Origin: Candidatus Zixiibacteriota bacterium
GTDB taxonomy: Bacteria; Zixibacteria; MSB-5A5; GN15; JACZUZ01
Assembly (NCBI GenBank): GCA_024280775.1
Contig: JAJRPM010000012.1
Span: 186,001-250,000 of the forward strand
Direction of reading: 5' to 3'
DNA length: 64,000 nucleotides
Of the stretch, positions 17,026-25,737 are shown in pieces (the first letter of the stretch is position 1; each line of letters begins with the position of its first letter). The notes under the pieces were generated by a model. The model was not told the origin of the DNA and ran no database searches. It worked only from the letters and a program-made list of their open reading frames with translations. The position numbers and the translations under genes were made by a program.

Positions 17026-17721
17026 TTATACTTCTTTCTGATGAATTTGACCAGCCTCATCTGCCGGACTTTCGGAGTTACCTTCGGTAGAGTTACTTAA
17101 TTGGTTGCGCTCGGGACGTAGAGACACCCACAACATAAAGACCAAAGCAACGCTAATCGCCGAATCGGCGATATTGAATGTCCACCAACGCTCCAAGTGG
17201 AAGTCGAATAGTGAAATATCAAAGAAGTTCACATCAATCCAATCAACTACCTTTCCATGATTGAACCGGTCAATCAAATTTCCAATCGCCCCTCCGGCAA
17301 TCAAGGACAACGGAATCGCCAGCTTACCGACATGGCGATATTGCCACAAGTAATACCCCAGCGCGACAAGAATCACAATCCCTATCACCGTGTACAAGGA
17401 AGAGCTACCGAGATTGGTTCCCATAGCCCCGCCTTCATTGTATACCAAAGTCCAGCGCAAAAAATCTCCGAATACTGAAATGCTCCTGCCGGGGATATCG
17501 CTCAACGCATCCAGCGCCCAACGTTTGGTGAGCTGATCTGAGATAGTCACCAGGGCGATTATCGAGAATATCCATGTTGTCCATGTCTTCCCGCTTGGGC
17601 TAGTTGGGCTAGAAGTCATGTCCGCCGAATCCGAAGGTTCAGAGATTATAGAATCAGGAGTGTCGATGGTGGCGTTTGTTGGTGTCGGTTCGGGTTCAGG
17701 AGTTGGTTGATCGGAATTCAT
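17026..17721 (-). CDS. lspA: Lipoprotein signal peptidase (signal peptidase II)
   Basis: LspA is an inner-membrane aspartyl peptidase that removes signal peptides from diacylated prolipoproteins. Catalytic regions are present: GNLIDRFNHGKVVDWIDV with the first Asp, and FNIADSAISVALVFML with the second. Four membrane segments surround them. The N-terminus carries an unusual acidic, Pro/Thr/Ser-rich extension of about 45 residues before the first membrane segment, and the C-terminus has a polar tail, so the protein is about 231 residues against the usual 160-170. The start is the ATG at 17721, where a TTG immediately precedes it. sodC in this window has a lipobox and would be a substrate. Confidence 0.95.
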   Translation of the reverse strand: MNSDQPTPEPEPTPTNATIDTPDSIISEPSDSADMTSSPTSPSGKTWTTWIFSIIALVTISDQLTKRWALDALSDIPGRSISVFGDFLRWTLVYNEGGAMGTNLGSSSLYTVIGIVILVALGYYLWQYRHVGKLAIPLSLIAGGAIGNLIDRFNHGKVVDWIDVNFFDISLFDFHLERWWTFNIADSAISVALVFMLWVSLRPERNQLSNSTEGNSESPADEAGQIHQKEV

Positions 17722-17770
17722 CAAGGGTTCCGGATTGAATTAAGAGCGTGGATATTTCATCTATTTGCAA

Positions 17771-18154
17771 TTACTTGTTTTGCTTGGCCTTTTCTTCGGC
17801 AGATTTGCATTTGATGCAATAGCGCGCATGAGGCACCGCGACTAGTCTTTCAAAACTTATTTTTTTTCCGCAGGTATGGCAAAACCCATAGCGCTCTTCT
17901 TTCATACGCCTGAGAGCTTCATCTATATTGTAAATAAAGCGACTTTGCTGGCTGGCAAACAGGAAAGCCTTCTCGCGCTCCTGCATATCAGTGCCCAAAT
18001 CGGCCATATGATCGGAATGGCTAGATACCGCTCCGGTGGCCTCTTTGAATGAGGTGTCAAGATTACCCTTGCGCAGGAGCTCAACCTGGTTGACCAACTC
18101 CTCGCGCCTTTTCAGTAAGGCTTTTTCTAGTCTTTCAAGTTCTCGTTTTCTCAT
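17771..18154 (-). CDS. DksA/TraR-family zinc-finger protein
   Basis: Members of this family bind RNA polymerase or have related zinc-finger roles. The protein of about 127 residues has a long N-terminal coiled coil (KRELERLEKALLKRREELVN) and the C-terminal zinc finger GFCHTCGKKISFERL...ARYCIKC with four cysteines. The acidic tip of the coiled coil typical of true DksA (DxxDxA) is represented by SDHMADLGTDMQEREKAF, so the class may be the YbiI/YocK-like group rather than a strict ppGpp co-regulator. I take the ATG at 18154; a TTG four codons upstream is the alternative. It lies between ileS and lspA, in the same direction, the common ileS-dksA-lspA order. Confidence 0.87.
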   Translation of the reverse strand: MRKRELERLEKALLKRREELVNQVELLRKGNLDTSFKEATGAVSSHSDHMADLGTDMQEREKAFLFASQQSRFIYNIDEALRRMKEERYGFCHTCGKKISFERLVAVPHARYCIKCKSAEEKAKQNK

Positions 18155-18255
18155 ACACAGACTCAAATCTGTCTCTAATCTGTGAACTAATTCCTGCTTG
18201 CGCTACTTTAATCGAATGCTTTAGGCTTCCACACAGCGATTATCTCGATAAATCG

Positions 18256-21200
18256 CTAAACCTTCTGCAATGAGATAGTAGCTTTCTCACCGTTGATATC
18301 GCACTCTTGCGAAATATCACCCGGCTTCTCGCTATTATCGGTGTCACAAACCTGTAGTCTTTCGGCAAGTGTTTCCTGACGCAATAACTCTTCATGCTTC
18401 TGCAAAGCGCCCATCAATGTCGCTGTAGTTACAATATCGATTTCAATCCTGTCAGTGACTTCAAAATTCGCCTGTTTACGCAGATTCTGAATTCTATTAA
18501 CTGTCTCACGAGCAAAGCCTTCGGTGATTAACTCCGGCGTGAGTTTGGTCGAAAGCGCAACAGTAACTCCCCCATAGGATTCAACGGCAAAACCGTCTTT
18601 TTCGTTGCGGGTAATCAACGCATCCTCAGAGTCCAGCTCAATATTCCCGTCTTCAAAATCAAGCCTTGTCTTTCCGCTTTCCTCAAGCCTGCGAACAGCA
18701 TCCGAGTCAAGACCCGCCACCAGCGGAGCAATCTGTTTGACCTTCCCGCCGAATTTCTTTCCTGCAGTGGCAAAATTCAGCTTGGCTGAATAAGTAACAA
18801 AATCAGCGGCTCCCTCAAGAGCTGAAATGCTCTTGAGATTCAACTCACCTCTTATCTCCGCGAGATCACCAGCCAACGACTCAAAGGCCGAACCTTCCGG
18901 CAGGGCCACTGACATCTCAGCGAGTGGCTGACGGATTTTCAAATTGTGACGAGTGCGCGCCGAGCGGCCAAGTGTCACTATCCGTTGCACCAGTCCCATA
19001 GTTTTCTCAAGTTCGGCATCGATCAATGAATTATCCGCAGTCGGATAGGCAACCATATGCACCGAAGGAGTCTTTTCAAGAGTCTTGCTATCGGTCAACT
19101 CACGATATAACAGTTCAGAAATCAAGGGAGTGATAGGCGCGGTGAGTTTACTTACACCCAGCAGGATCTGATAGAGCGTCAAGTAGGCGCGCATTTTTCC
19201 TGCGTCATCACCGGCGCTCCAGAACCGCTTACGATTACGCCTGACATACCAATTCGATAAATCATCAATGACAAAATCACTAAGTTTTCTCAAAGGACGT
19301 GTCAACTCATAATCATCCAGCTCTTTGATAGTATTGGCCACTATCGAATTGTACTTACTGATAATCCAATCATCAATACGCTCCGGCTCTCCGGCGCGCG
19401 AGCTCAGGTAATCAATAACCGTGACACCCTCAGCCTCGGCTTTGTCCTTGATGCCGTCGATATTGGCATACAAAGCCAGGAAACTGTAGCAATTCTTAAG
19501 CGTATCAAAATACTTACGTAGTGACTCTTTGAGTCCGTCCTCGTCGAACTTGGTCGGTGTCCAGGGACTGGAAGTGGTAAGCAAATACCAACGCAGTGGG
19601 TCTGAGCCATAGCGATCAACCATCTCAAACGGGTCAACCACATTGCCCTTATGTTTGGACATTTTCTTGCCGTGCTTATCCAGAATGAATTCCATCACCA
19701 GCACATTCTTGAAAGACTGTCCGGTTTTGAGAGGACCCAATTCAGGATGTCCGGCTTTCAGCATGGTTCCGATAGCCAGCAATGAATAGAACCAGCCACG
19801 TGTTTGATCAATCGCCTCGGCGATAAAATCCGCCGGATAAGTCACCTGCTCTACCAGCTCTTTGTTCTCAAAAGGATAATGCCATTGCGCAAACGGCATT
19901 GCTCCGGAATCAAACCAAACATCACAAAGCTCCGGAATCCTGCGCATTGAGCCGCCGCAGTCGCATTTCAGCAGAACTTCATCCATTTGCGGTTTATGCA
20001 AATCTAGCTTGTCAGCATCAGGAGGATTAGTCGCCTCTGATAGCAGTTGTTCAACTGAACCCACAGCGCGCATCTTATCGCAACCATCAGCCTCGCATTT
20101 CCAAAATGGCAAAGGTGTCCCCCAAAAACGCTCGCGAGAAATAGCCCAGTCGATATTATTCTCCAGCCAGTTGTTCATCCGGCCCGAGCCGGTCTCCGGC
20201 GGTTTCCAATTCACCGCCTTTGAATTGGCGAGAAGCTCATCACGGAATTGTGTTGTGCGAATATACCAACTCGGACGAGCGATATAAATTAGCGGCGAGT
20301 GACAGCGCCAGCAGAATGGATAACTGTGAACATACTTTTCTTTTTTGAATAGTCTGCCGGCGATTTTCAAATCTTTGATAATCTCCAGGTCAGCGTCTTT
20401 GATCCACATCCCGGCATATTTTCCAGCCAGGTCTTTGAAATGACCATTGGTCTCAATTGCCTGCGCAACCGGCAAACCCTCACGTTGACCAACCTCAAAG
20501 TCATCAGCGCCAAACCCCGGGGCGATATGTACAATCCCGGAGCCGTCATCAAGTGTGACAAAATCGGCAGCGACTACTGTGTATGCAGGAGATTCATATT
20601 CAGGATAAAAATCGAATAACGGCTCATAGCTGTTTCCAACCAAGTCAGAGCCGTTGACTGTCTCCAGAACTTCCGGATCCGGAGCGGTCTTGTCATCGCG
20701 TTTGAGCATGGCGAAGACTTTCTCGACCAGCTCCTGAGCCAGCACAATCTTCTCCTCACCAAATTGCACAATCGCATACTTAGCGTCACCCTTAACCGCC
20801 AGCGCGACATTTGAAGGCAAAGTCCAGGGAGTAGTTGTCCAAACCAGAAATGAATAGTCTTTGTCACGCGCTTTGATCTTCACATAAACCGAAGGGTCCG
20901 AAACTTCTTCGTAGCCTTGCGCGACTTCATGCGAAGAAAGCCCGGTGCCACAACGCGGACAAAACGGAACAGTCTTGTGACCGCGATACACCAGCCCCCG
21001 GTCAAAAAAGTCTTTTAGAATCCACCACACCGATTCGATGTAATTGTTCTCAAGTGTCACATAGGGATTTTCAAGGTCCAGCCAAAACGCGGTGCGGCGT
21101 GTTAGTCGATTCCAGTCTTCAAGATAGGTAAACACCGAATCCCGGCATTGCTGATTGAACTCCGCCACGCCGTATTTCAATACATCTTTCTTATTCTTAA

Positions 21201-21507
21201 GCCCCAGACGTTTCTCAACTTCGATTTCCACCGGCAAACCATGCGTGTCCCAGCCGCCCTTGCGATCCACCCGATAGCCGCTCATCGCCTTATAGCGACA
21301 GACCATATCCTTGATTGTCCGCGAAATAAGATGATGAATCCCCGGACGTCCATTGGCCGTCGGCGGACCTTCATAGAACACAAATTGCTCACGGTCTTTG
21401 GCGGCCTCCGAGGCGCGCTCAAATATCCGTTCGGCTTCCCAAAATTCGAGAATTTTCTCCTCAGCCTTGGGCCAGGAGAAATCTTTATCTAATTGTGAAA
21501 ATGGCAT
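18256..21507 (-). CDS. ileS: Isoleucyl-tRNA synthetase (long, type 2-like)
   Basis: A class Ia synthetase that charges tRNA-Ile and edits valine. With 1083 residues it is longer than typical bacterial type 1 enzymes (about 930) and fits the type 2 (eukaryote-like) form. It begins FSQLDKDFSWPKAEEKILEF, typical of type 2. The HIGH motif appears as GRPGIHH, the editing domain contains the VWTTTPWTLPSN block, and the KMSKS loop is KMSKHKGNVVDP. C-terminal cysteine-rich zinc motifs of the type 1 form are absent. Some type 2 enzymes are insensitive to mupirocin, but this cannot be claimed from sequence alone. Confidence 0.97.
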   Translation of the reverse strand: MPFSQLDKDFSWPKAEEKILEFWEAERIFERASEAAKDREQFVFYEGPPTANGRPGIHHLISRTIKDMVCRYKAMSGYRVDRKGGWDTHGLPVEIEVEKRLGLKNKKDVLKYGVAEFNQQCRDSVFTYLEDWNRLTRRTAFWLDLENPYVTLENNYIESVWWILKDFFDRGLVYRGHKTVPFCPRCGTGLSSHEVAQGYEEVSDPSVYVKIKARDKDYSFLVWTTTPWTLPSNVALAVKGDAKYAIVQFGEEKIVLAQELVEKVFAMLKRDDKTAPDPEVLETVNGSDLVGNSYEPLFDFYPEYESPAYTVVAADFVTLDDGSGIVHIAPGFGADDFEVGQREGLPVAQAIETNGHFKDLAGKYAGMWIKDADLEIIKDLKIAGRLFKKEKYVHSYPFCWRCHSPLIYIARPSWYIRTTQFRDELLANSKAVNWKPPETGSGRMNNWLENNIDWAISRERFWGTPLPFWKCEADGCDKMRAVGSVEQLLSEATNPPDADKLDLHKPQMDEVLLKCDCGGSMRRIPELCDVWFDSGAMPFAQWHYPFENKELVEQVTYPADFIAEAIDQTRGWFYSLLAIGTMLKAGHPELGPLKTGQSFKNVLVMEFILDKHGKKMSKHKGNVVDPFEMVDRYGSDPLRWYLLTTSSPWTPTKFDEDGLKESLRKYFDTLKNCYSFLALYANIDGIKDKAEAEGVTVIDYLSSRAGEPERIDDWIISKYNSIVANTIKELDDYELTRPLRKLSDFVIDDLSNWYVRRNRKRFWSAGDDAGKMRAYLTLYQILLGVSKLTAPITPLISELLYRELTDSKTLEKTPSVHMVAYPTADNSLIDAELEKTMGLVQRIVTLGRSARTRHNLKIRQPLAEMSVALPEGSAFESLAGDLAEIRGELNLKSISALEGAADFVTYSAKLNFATAGKKFGGKVKQIAPLVAGLDSDAVRRLEESGKTRLDFEDGNIELDSEDALITRNEKDGFAVESYGGVTVALSTKLTPELITEGFARETVNRIQNLRKQANFEVTDRIEIDIVTTATLMGALQKHEELLRQETLAERLQVCDTDNSEKPGDISQECDINGEKATISLQKV

Positions 21508-21700
21508 CGTTACTGAATCTCTAAGTTTGTCTAATCAAGAATCCGTTGTAGGAGAATCGTCGTGACCTCAAAAGTCACAACTTTGCCCTGTGTTCAGCGC
21601 TTGTAGAACAGCGCTACTTCGGTGACGAATGTAGCCGTTTTGGGGAGGCTTGTAAAGCAGGTTCTTGGGGCGGGAAATTGAGCAATCAGCGACCAAATCC

Positions 21701-21970
21701 TCAAAGCTCATCCTCATCGCCATAGCAGGAATCAGAAACTTCGACTTCCGGATTTGGCACATCCTCGAATTCATCGGCTTCAAGCACTTTGAACTCGGTT
21801 TGACCAGTCTTGAGCATTTCCATCACAAATGGTACACAGCGTCTGCAATTATCTCCAAATTGAACTCTGCGCTGTAATTCAGAAACCGACGTGATTCCCT
21901 CCTTCAAAGCCAAAGCCTTCATCCGTGAGAACATCACTCCATGACAGCGGCATTTGATAAACTCATACAT
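21701..21970 (-). CDS. BFD-like [2Fe-2S] protein, copy 2 (acidic tail)
   Basis: An 89-residue protein of the bacterioferritin-associated ferredoxin (BFD-like) domain family. The cluster ligands are visible as C7-x-C9 (KCRCHGVMF) and C42-x2-C45 (DNCRRCVPFV), with the helical spacer between them that is normal for this fold. After residue 60 there is an acidic tail ending YGDEDEL. It overlaps the 3' end of another BFD-like gene by eight bases, so the two are translated together. BFD proteins donate electrons to release iron from bacterioferritin, but the domain also occurs in assimilatory enzymes. No bacterioferritin gene is in the window, so the partner is unknown. Confidence 0.82.
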   Translation of the reverse strand: MYEFIKCRCHGVMFSRMKALALKEGITSVSELQRRVQFGDNCRRCVPFVMEMLKTGQTEFKVLEADEFEDVPNPEVEVSDSCYGDEDEL

Positions 21971-22166
21971 CGTCAGTTATGATCTCGTTGAAAGTAATCT
22001 CGCCGGTGGCCAGTGTACGTTTGATATACGGAAGGCAGGTACAGCAATTCAAACTGAAATCCAACTCCTTTTGTAATTCGACAATATCTGTTGTGTTGAG
22101 TTCCTTAGATAACTCCTTGATACTTTGGAATGAAACATCGTGGCATACACAGTGAGAGATCTTCAT
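21963..22166 (-). CDS. BFD-like [2Fe-2S] protein, copy 1
   Basis: A 67-residue stand-alone BFD-like domain with ligands C6-x-C8 (SHCVCHDVSF) and C41-x2-C44 (LNCCTCLPYI); the extra Cys at position 42 is not part of the standard pattern. AGGTGA stands six bases upstream of the ATG at 22166, which is preferred over an ATG three codons earlier. It is nine bases downstream of the ompA-family gene and overlaps the second BFD-like gene. The two copies share the CxC...NCxxC frame but little else, so the duplication is old or they were recruited separately. Confidence 0.82.
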   Translation of the reverse strand: MKISHCVCHDVSFQSIKELSKELNTTDIVELQKELDFSLNCCTCLPYIKRTLATGEITFNEIITDDV

Positions 22167-22175
22167 AGCTATCAC

Positions 22176-23549
22176 CTATTTGACAATTACAATATCGATA
22201 CGACGATTCTCTTTTCTGCCGTGTTCGGTTTGATTGTTAGCCACTGGCTTTTCTGCGCCATAGCCAATAGCCTCAAAATCTTCTGAGGCCCTTCCGGTGG
22301 ATTCAATCAAGTATTGCATCACCGCCTTGGCGCGTTTTTCCGATAGACGCACATTCAATGTAGCCCCGCCGGTATTGTCAGTATGTCCCTCGACTATCAC
22401 ATGCGCCGAGGGAGAGAGCGCCAAAGCATTTGTCACTTTTGCCAGCAGGGAATCATGTCGCTCCGATAATTGCGCGACACCGCTGGGAAATGTAAGGCCG
22501 CGCAAGCGAATGACTATATCATGTGAGCCATTGTAAAGTATGATCGCTTCATCGGAATTGAAAAGCGCTTTTGTCTGGGCGAACCGTTGCTCCTCGGCTT
22601 CCTTCGAAGAAAGAATAGTCTCAGCAATTTCCTTTTCCTGCCTCAATTGACTTACATTCTCCCTATACCGACGTAACTCTCGTTTGCTTTCGTCGAGCTC
22701 ACGAACCAATTGTTGAAATTCATCACTAAGCGCTTCCACCAATGATTCAGCGCCTCCTTGTGACGGCCTATTTATACCAATCTCGGCAAAAAGTTTTCCC
22801 AGCGCATCGTCAAGTTCTCTTGACTCGTCAAGCGCCCCTTGCCTCTCTATTTTCAACCTGGCAATCGCCAGCGCTATCTCTGTTGTTGCTGTGTCACTAC
22901 CGCTTTCAAAACGAGGTGTGATATCGAGAGTCTCTCCGATACGTTTCAGCAAACTCTCTGAGCGAAGGATTGTCTTCTCACACCTGTTCTTCAGGTTTGC
23001 AATAGGGATAATCTGTTTGGTGATAGTCAATGCATGGCGCGCCTCATATTCAGCTCGTGAACGTTCCAGCGAGGCGTTCCTAAGATCGTTTCGGTTTGCC
23101 GCAATAGCCGCGGCGCTCTTAGCGCGATACATCTCGGCGCGAGAGAGGGTCTCGGGCGAGTAGCGCTTTGCTCCAGCGCTCTTGGCTGCTTTTAGGGCGT
23201 TATCAACTTCAATCAGATAATGAGCGGTAAACGCCAAGGGTTCAATCTCTGCGAATTCTATTGCACAGAGTTGTGACTTTCCTCTGAATGAAGAGCCTGT
23301 TGAGTCACGCTGATACTCTGCGAGTGTCTTTTCGTAATGTTTGTTCCATGATGCATAGAGCTTTGGAGTAAGCGTTGGCGCTTGTAATGTCTGCAATGAA
23401 TCATGCCACTTAGTGATAGTCACCATTGGAACTGCTTTTTGCGAGTTCACTGTTTGCGCTAGAGTATTTCCAACCAATGATGTAAACAACAGGAGTGTCA
23501 CTACACACAGTTGCAAGGCGACACAAGACTTCTTGAGCGGAACTCTCAT
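22176..23549 (-). CDS. OmpA-family peptidoglycan-associated envelope protein
   Basis: A secreted envelope protein of about 457 residues. A signal peptide (KKSCVALQLCVVTLLLFTSL, cleaved after TLAQ) is followed by a helical region with the alanine-rich KSAGAKRYSPETLSRAEMYR segment typical of DUF4398. A long coiled coil comes next (SDEFQQLVRELDESKRELRR), then the C-terminal OmpA domain VIVEGHTDNTGGATLNVRLS, RAKAVMQYLI and ENRRIDIVIVK, which binds diaminopimelate in peptidoglycan. The start at 23549 shares a base with the stop of punA (TAATG), so translation is coupled. It likely tethers the outer envelope to the wall. No outer-membrane barrel is present in this protein. Confidence 0.88.
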   Translation of the reverse strand: MRVPLKKSCVALQLCVVTLLLFTSLVGNTLAQTVNSQKAVPMVTITKWHDSLQTLQAPTLTPKLYASWNKHYEKTLAEYQRDSTGSSFRGKSQLCAIEFAEIEPLAFTAHYLIEVDNALKAAKSAGAKRYSPETLSRAEMYRAKSAAAIAANRNDLRNASLERSRAEYEARHALTITKQIIPIANLKNRCEKTILRSESLLKRIGETLDITPRFESGSDTATTEIALAIARLKIERQGALDESRELDDALGKLFAEIGINRPSQGGAESLVEALSDEFQQLVRELDESKRELRRYRENVSQLRQEKEIAETILSSKEAEEQRFAQTKALFNSDEAIILYNGSHDIVIRLRGLTFPSGVAQLSERHDSLLAKVTNALALSPSAHVIVEGHTDNTGGATLNVRLSEKRAKAVMQYLIESTGRASEDFEAIGYGAEKPVANNQTEHGRKENRRIDIVIVK

Positions 23550-24370
23550 TACATGCGCTCCACACAACCAGCTATCAATTTACGCAATTGGGGTTCGGCA
23601 GTTGAGGCAATAGCTATCACCTTCTCCACTGAACAAGGCTGCAAATTATCCGGCAACCCCATATCAGTAACAATCGAAAACGCCAACACCTTGCTTCCCT
23701 GATGACGCGCTACAATAACTTCTGGAATCGTACTCATACCCACAGTGTCACCCCCGATTATCCGCAAATAGCGATACTCAGCCGCAGTCTCCAAACAAGG
23801 CCCGGTCAATGCGGCATACACACCTTCCTGCAGGCGTAACTGCTGTTCCAGCGCCACCTTATGAGCCAGCGCACGATACTTCTCATGATAAATATCATAC
23901 ATATCAGGAAAACGCGGGCCGAGTGAATCATCATTGCTTCCAATAAGCGGATTGGTAGGAAACAAGTTGATATGGTCCTTAATCAACATGATATCACCTT
24001 CGCTATAAACCGGATTCAATCCGCCGGAAGCATTCGAAACAATCAAAGTCTTCATTCCCAGGGCCTTCATCACCCGCACCGGAAAAGTGACCTGTTTCAT
24101 GCTATAGCCTTCATAATAATGAAAGCGCCCGCGCATACAGATCACCGGCTTGCCCGAAAGCTTACCAAAAAGCAATTCACCATGATGCGATTCAACCGTA
24201 GATACCGGCATATGCGGAATCTCATCATACGGAATCGAAACCTCAAGCTCCATCCCCTCCACCAAAGACCCGAGTCCAGTGCCAAGGATAATTCCGATTG
24301 AAGGTGTCGAGTTGGTTTTGGCGCGAATATAATTGACGGCTGATTCTATTTGGCTTTTCAGATCTTTCAT
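23549..24370 (-). CDS. punA: Purine nucleoside phosphorylase (class II, trimeric type)
   Basis: This enzyme cleaves purine nucleosides with phosphate for salvage. At 273 residues it matches the trimeric PunA/PNP family. Motifs are PSIGIILGTGLGSLVEGME near the N-terminus, MRGRFHYYEGY (phosphate and substrate site), LIVSNASGGLNP, GVYAALTGPCLETAAEYRYL, and GADTVGMST-like GGDTVGMSTIPEVIVARH with the Glu and Met substrate contacts. The substrate Asn/Asp switch region reads FSIVTDMG, where guanine/hypoxanthine-specific enzymes usually have VTN; this may broaden the specificity. Its stop overlaps the start of the ompA-family gene. Confidence 0.95.
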   Translation of the reverse strand: MKDLKSQIESAVNYIRAKTNSTPSIGIILGTGLGSLVEGMELEVSIPYDEIPHMPVSTVESHHGELLFGKLSGKPVICMRGRFHYYEGYSMKQVTFPVRVMKALGMKTLIVSNASGGLNPVYSEGDIMLIKDHINLFPTNPLIGSNDDSLGPRFPDMYDIYHEKYRALAHKVALEQQLRLQEGVYAALTGPCLETAAEYRYLRIIGGDTVGMSTIPEVIVARHQGSKVLAFSIVTDMGLPDNLQPCSVEKVIAIASTAEPQLRKLIAGCVERM

Positions 24371-24522
24371 TTGTCCTGGCTTCTCAAAATGTATTCTATG
24401 TGAAATCCTTCAATGTATCATGCCCGTCCCGGCAATTTCATCGCTGGCATACTGTTATACTAGCCCTCAAAAAGCAAGCCTGAATATCGAGCCGTTTGAA
24501 TCAGAAATGTATACAAGAAGAA

Positions 24523-24544
24523 CGTCGCAGGATTCTCTGCGACG
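24523..24544 (-). terminator. Rho-independent terminator after the first decapeptide-repeat family gene
   Basis: CGTCGCAG and CTGCGACG form a perfect 8-bp stem with a six-base loop. On the minus strand it is followed by TTCTTCTTG. It lies between the 3' end of the gene at 24600 and punA. Confidence 0.7.
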
Positions 24545-24599
24545 CTCTCTAATTTCCGGCTTCCAGTTGATTAAATGTAGCTACCAGCTTGAGACCCAA

Positions 24600-25517
24600 C
24601 TACGGAGAAACAGTAGCAACTGCGCCATAGGAGCTTGGGATATATATTGCTGTGAGTACAGGGTCTTGTGCAGTCGCGCTCGAAAGCGTACTTGCCCTCA
24701 ATTGTTTTCCTTCCAATCGAAACGTATAGGAGCCGGCGGTTTTGAAATATGTACGCTGGGATGTGCAATTGAAATTGTGCCATCCTGAACTGGCATATGT
24801 ATCGAAGCCCACTATCGAATAGATTCCCTGAACTTCGCTACCTCCAGAAGTTTCGTCAATTTGGATTTTGGCCGCATTCATCGATGTGGCTCCATTAAAT
24901 AACACTGATGTTCTGCCTTGAAGGAATATGTAACCGTCTTGTGGAATAGTTATTGTGACAGTAGTCAGATCAACCATTCCGGTAGTGTTGAGCGCTATTG
25001 AGGTGGCTTCGCGCCCCTGCGCGATTCCTGATTCATTGCTCAGTTTTACAGAGCCGATCGAGTTGTCCACTATTTTGGAGGCAGTTATGCTATTATCAAC
25101 CACTGTGGTAGCGATTGCCGCAGTTTCTGAATTCAGAGACTCAATAGCAAATGCCTGAGATGTAATCCTGGTTCGAGGAGCTATTTCCGGATCTGTGCCA
25201 ACCGTGATTCCCAGCCACCGACCTGTATCAGCAAATAGATTGCCCGGCAAGACAGAGTTAGAACCCAAATCGTATGCGAATAATCCATCGACAATATTCA
25301 CCGTTTGGAAATTTGAATTCCACAAAGCAGTCCCGCCGCTTGACGCATCATAGATAATGAACTTAGCCAGGTATGGACCATCTGCTACCGTCACTCCAGT
25401 GTTGTCAGTCAAGCGACCTTGATAGGCGATAGTTCGAGGAGCGCCTGCATAAGCGCTTGAGTGGATACATACTGCAGCGCTAAACGCAAGCGCTATCGAA
25501 AGTTTGGAAAGGTTCAT
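24600..25517 (-). CDS. Secreted 'YQGRLTD' family surface protein, 2 decapeptide repeats
   Basis: The shortest of five paralogues. A signal peptide (SIALAFSAAVCIHSSAYA) is followed by the shared N-terminal domain beginning RTIAYQGRLTDNTG, with AKFIIYDASSGGTALWNS, LFADTGRWLGITVGTD and PRTRITSQAFA. Then come two ten-residue repeats (DNSITASKIV, DNSIGSVKLS), the marker NESGIAQ, and a C-terminal beta-rich domain: VTITIPQDGYIFLQGRTSV and TYFKTAGSYTFRLEG. It ends without the helical tail seen in three paralogues. AAGGAG is eight bases upstream of the ATG at 25517. Function is unknown. The layout resembles fibre-like or adhesin proteins, but that is inference. Confidence 0.8.
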   Translation of the reverse strand: MNLSKLSIALAFSAAVCIHSSAYAGAPRTIAYQGRLTDNTGVTVADGPYLAKFIIYDASSGGTALWNSNFQTVNIVDGLFAYDLGSNSVLPGNLFADTGRWLGITVGTDPEIAPRTRITSQAFAIESLNSETAAIATTVVDNSITASKIVDNSIGSVKLSNESGIAQGREATSIALNTTGMVDLTTVTITIPQDGYIFLQGRTSVLFNGATSMNAAKIQIDETSGGSEVQGIYSIVGFDTYASSGWHNFNCTSQRTYFKTAGSYTFRLEGKQLRASTLSSATAQDPVLTAIYIPSSYGAVATVSP

Positions 25518-25674
25518 CTTTACTTCTCCTTGCTGTGTAATCGTCAATTCAATTTGGTTTACTACATATATAATAGAAGAGTATTATATCAAATAATCTA
25601 CTATGTGTCAGCAAAATGTCAAGATGATTCTTGAGAGTGTTGCGCCGTGGGGGATAGTAGCTACAGTGGAGAGC

Positions 25675-25705
25675 AAAAAAGCGGCGCTGAAATTCAGCGC
25701 CGCTT
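25675..25705 (-). terminator. Rho-independent terminator of the dockerin-protein gene
   Basis: A 13-bp perfect stem AAGCGGCGCTGAA with TTCAGCGCCGCTT, one base in the loop in this simple pairing, and a run of six T on the minus strand directly after it. It ends the transcript from 26430. Confidence 0.9.
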
Positions 25706-25737
25706 GGTAAGACTAGCTTATGTAATCAAGAAATCTA

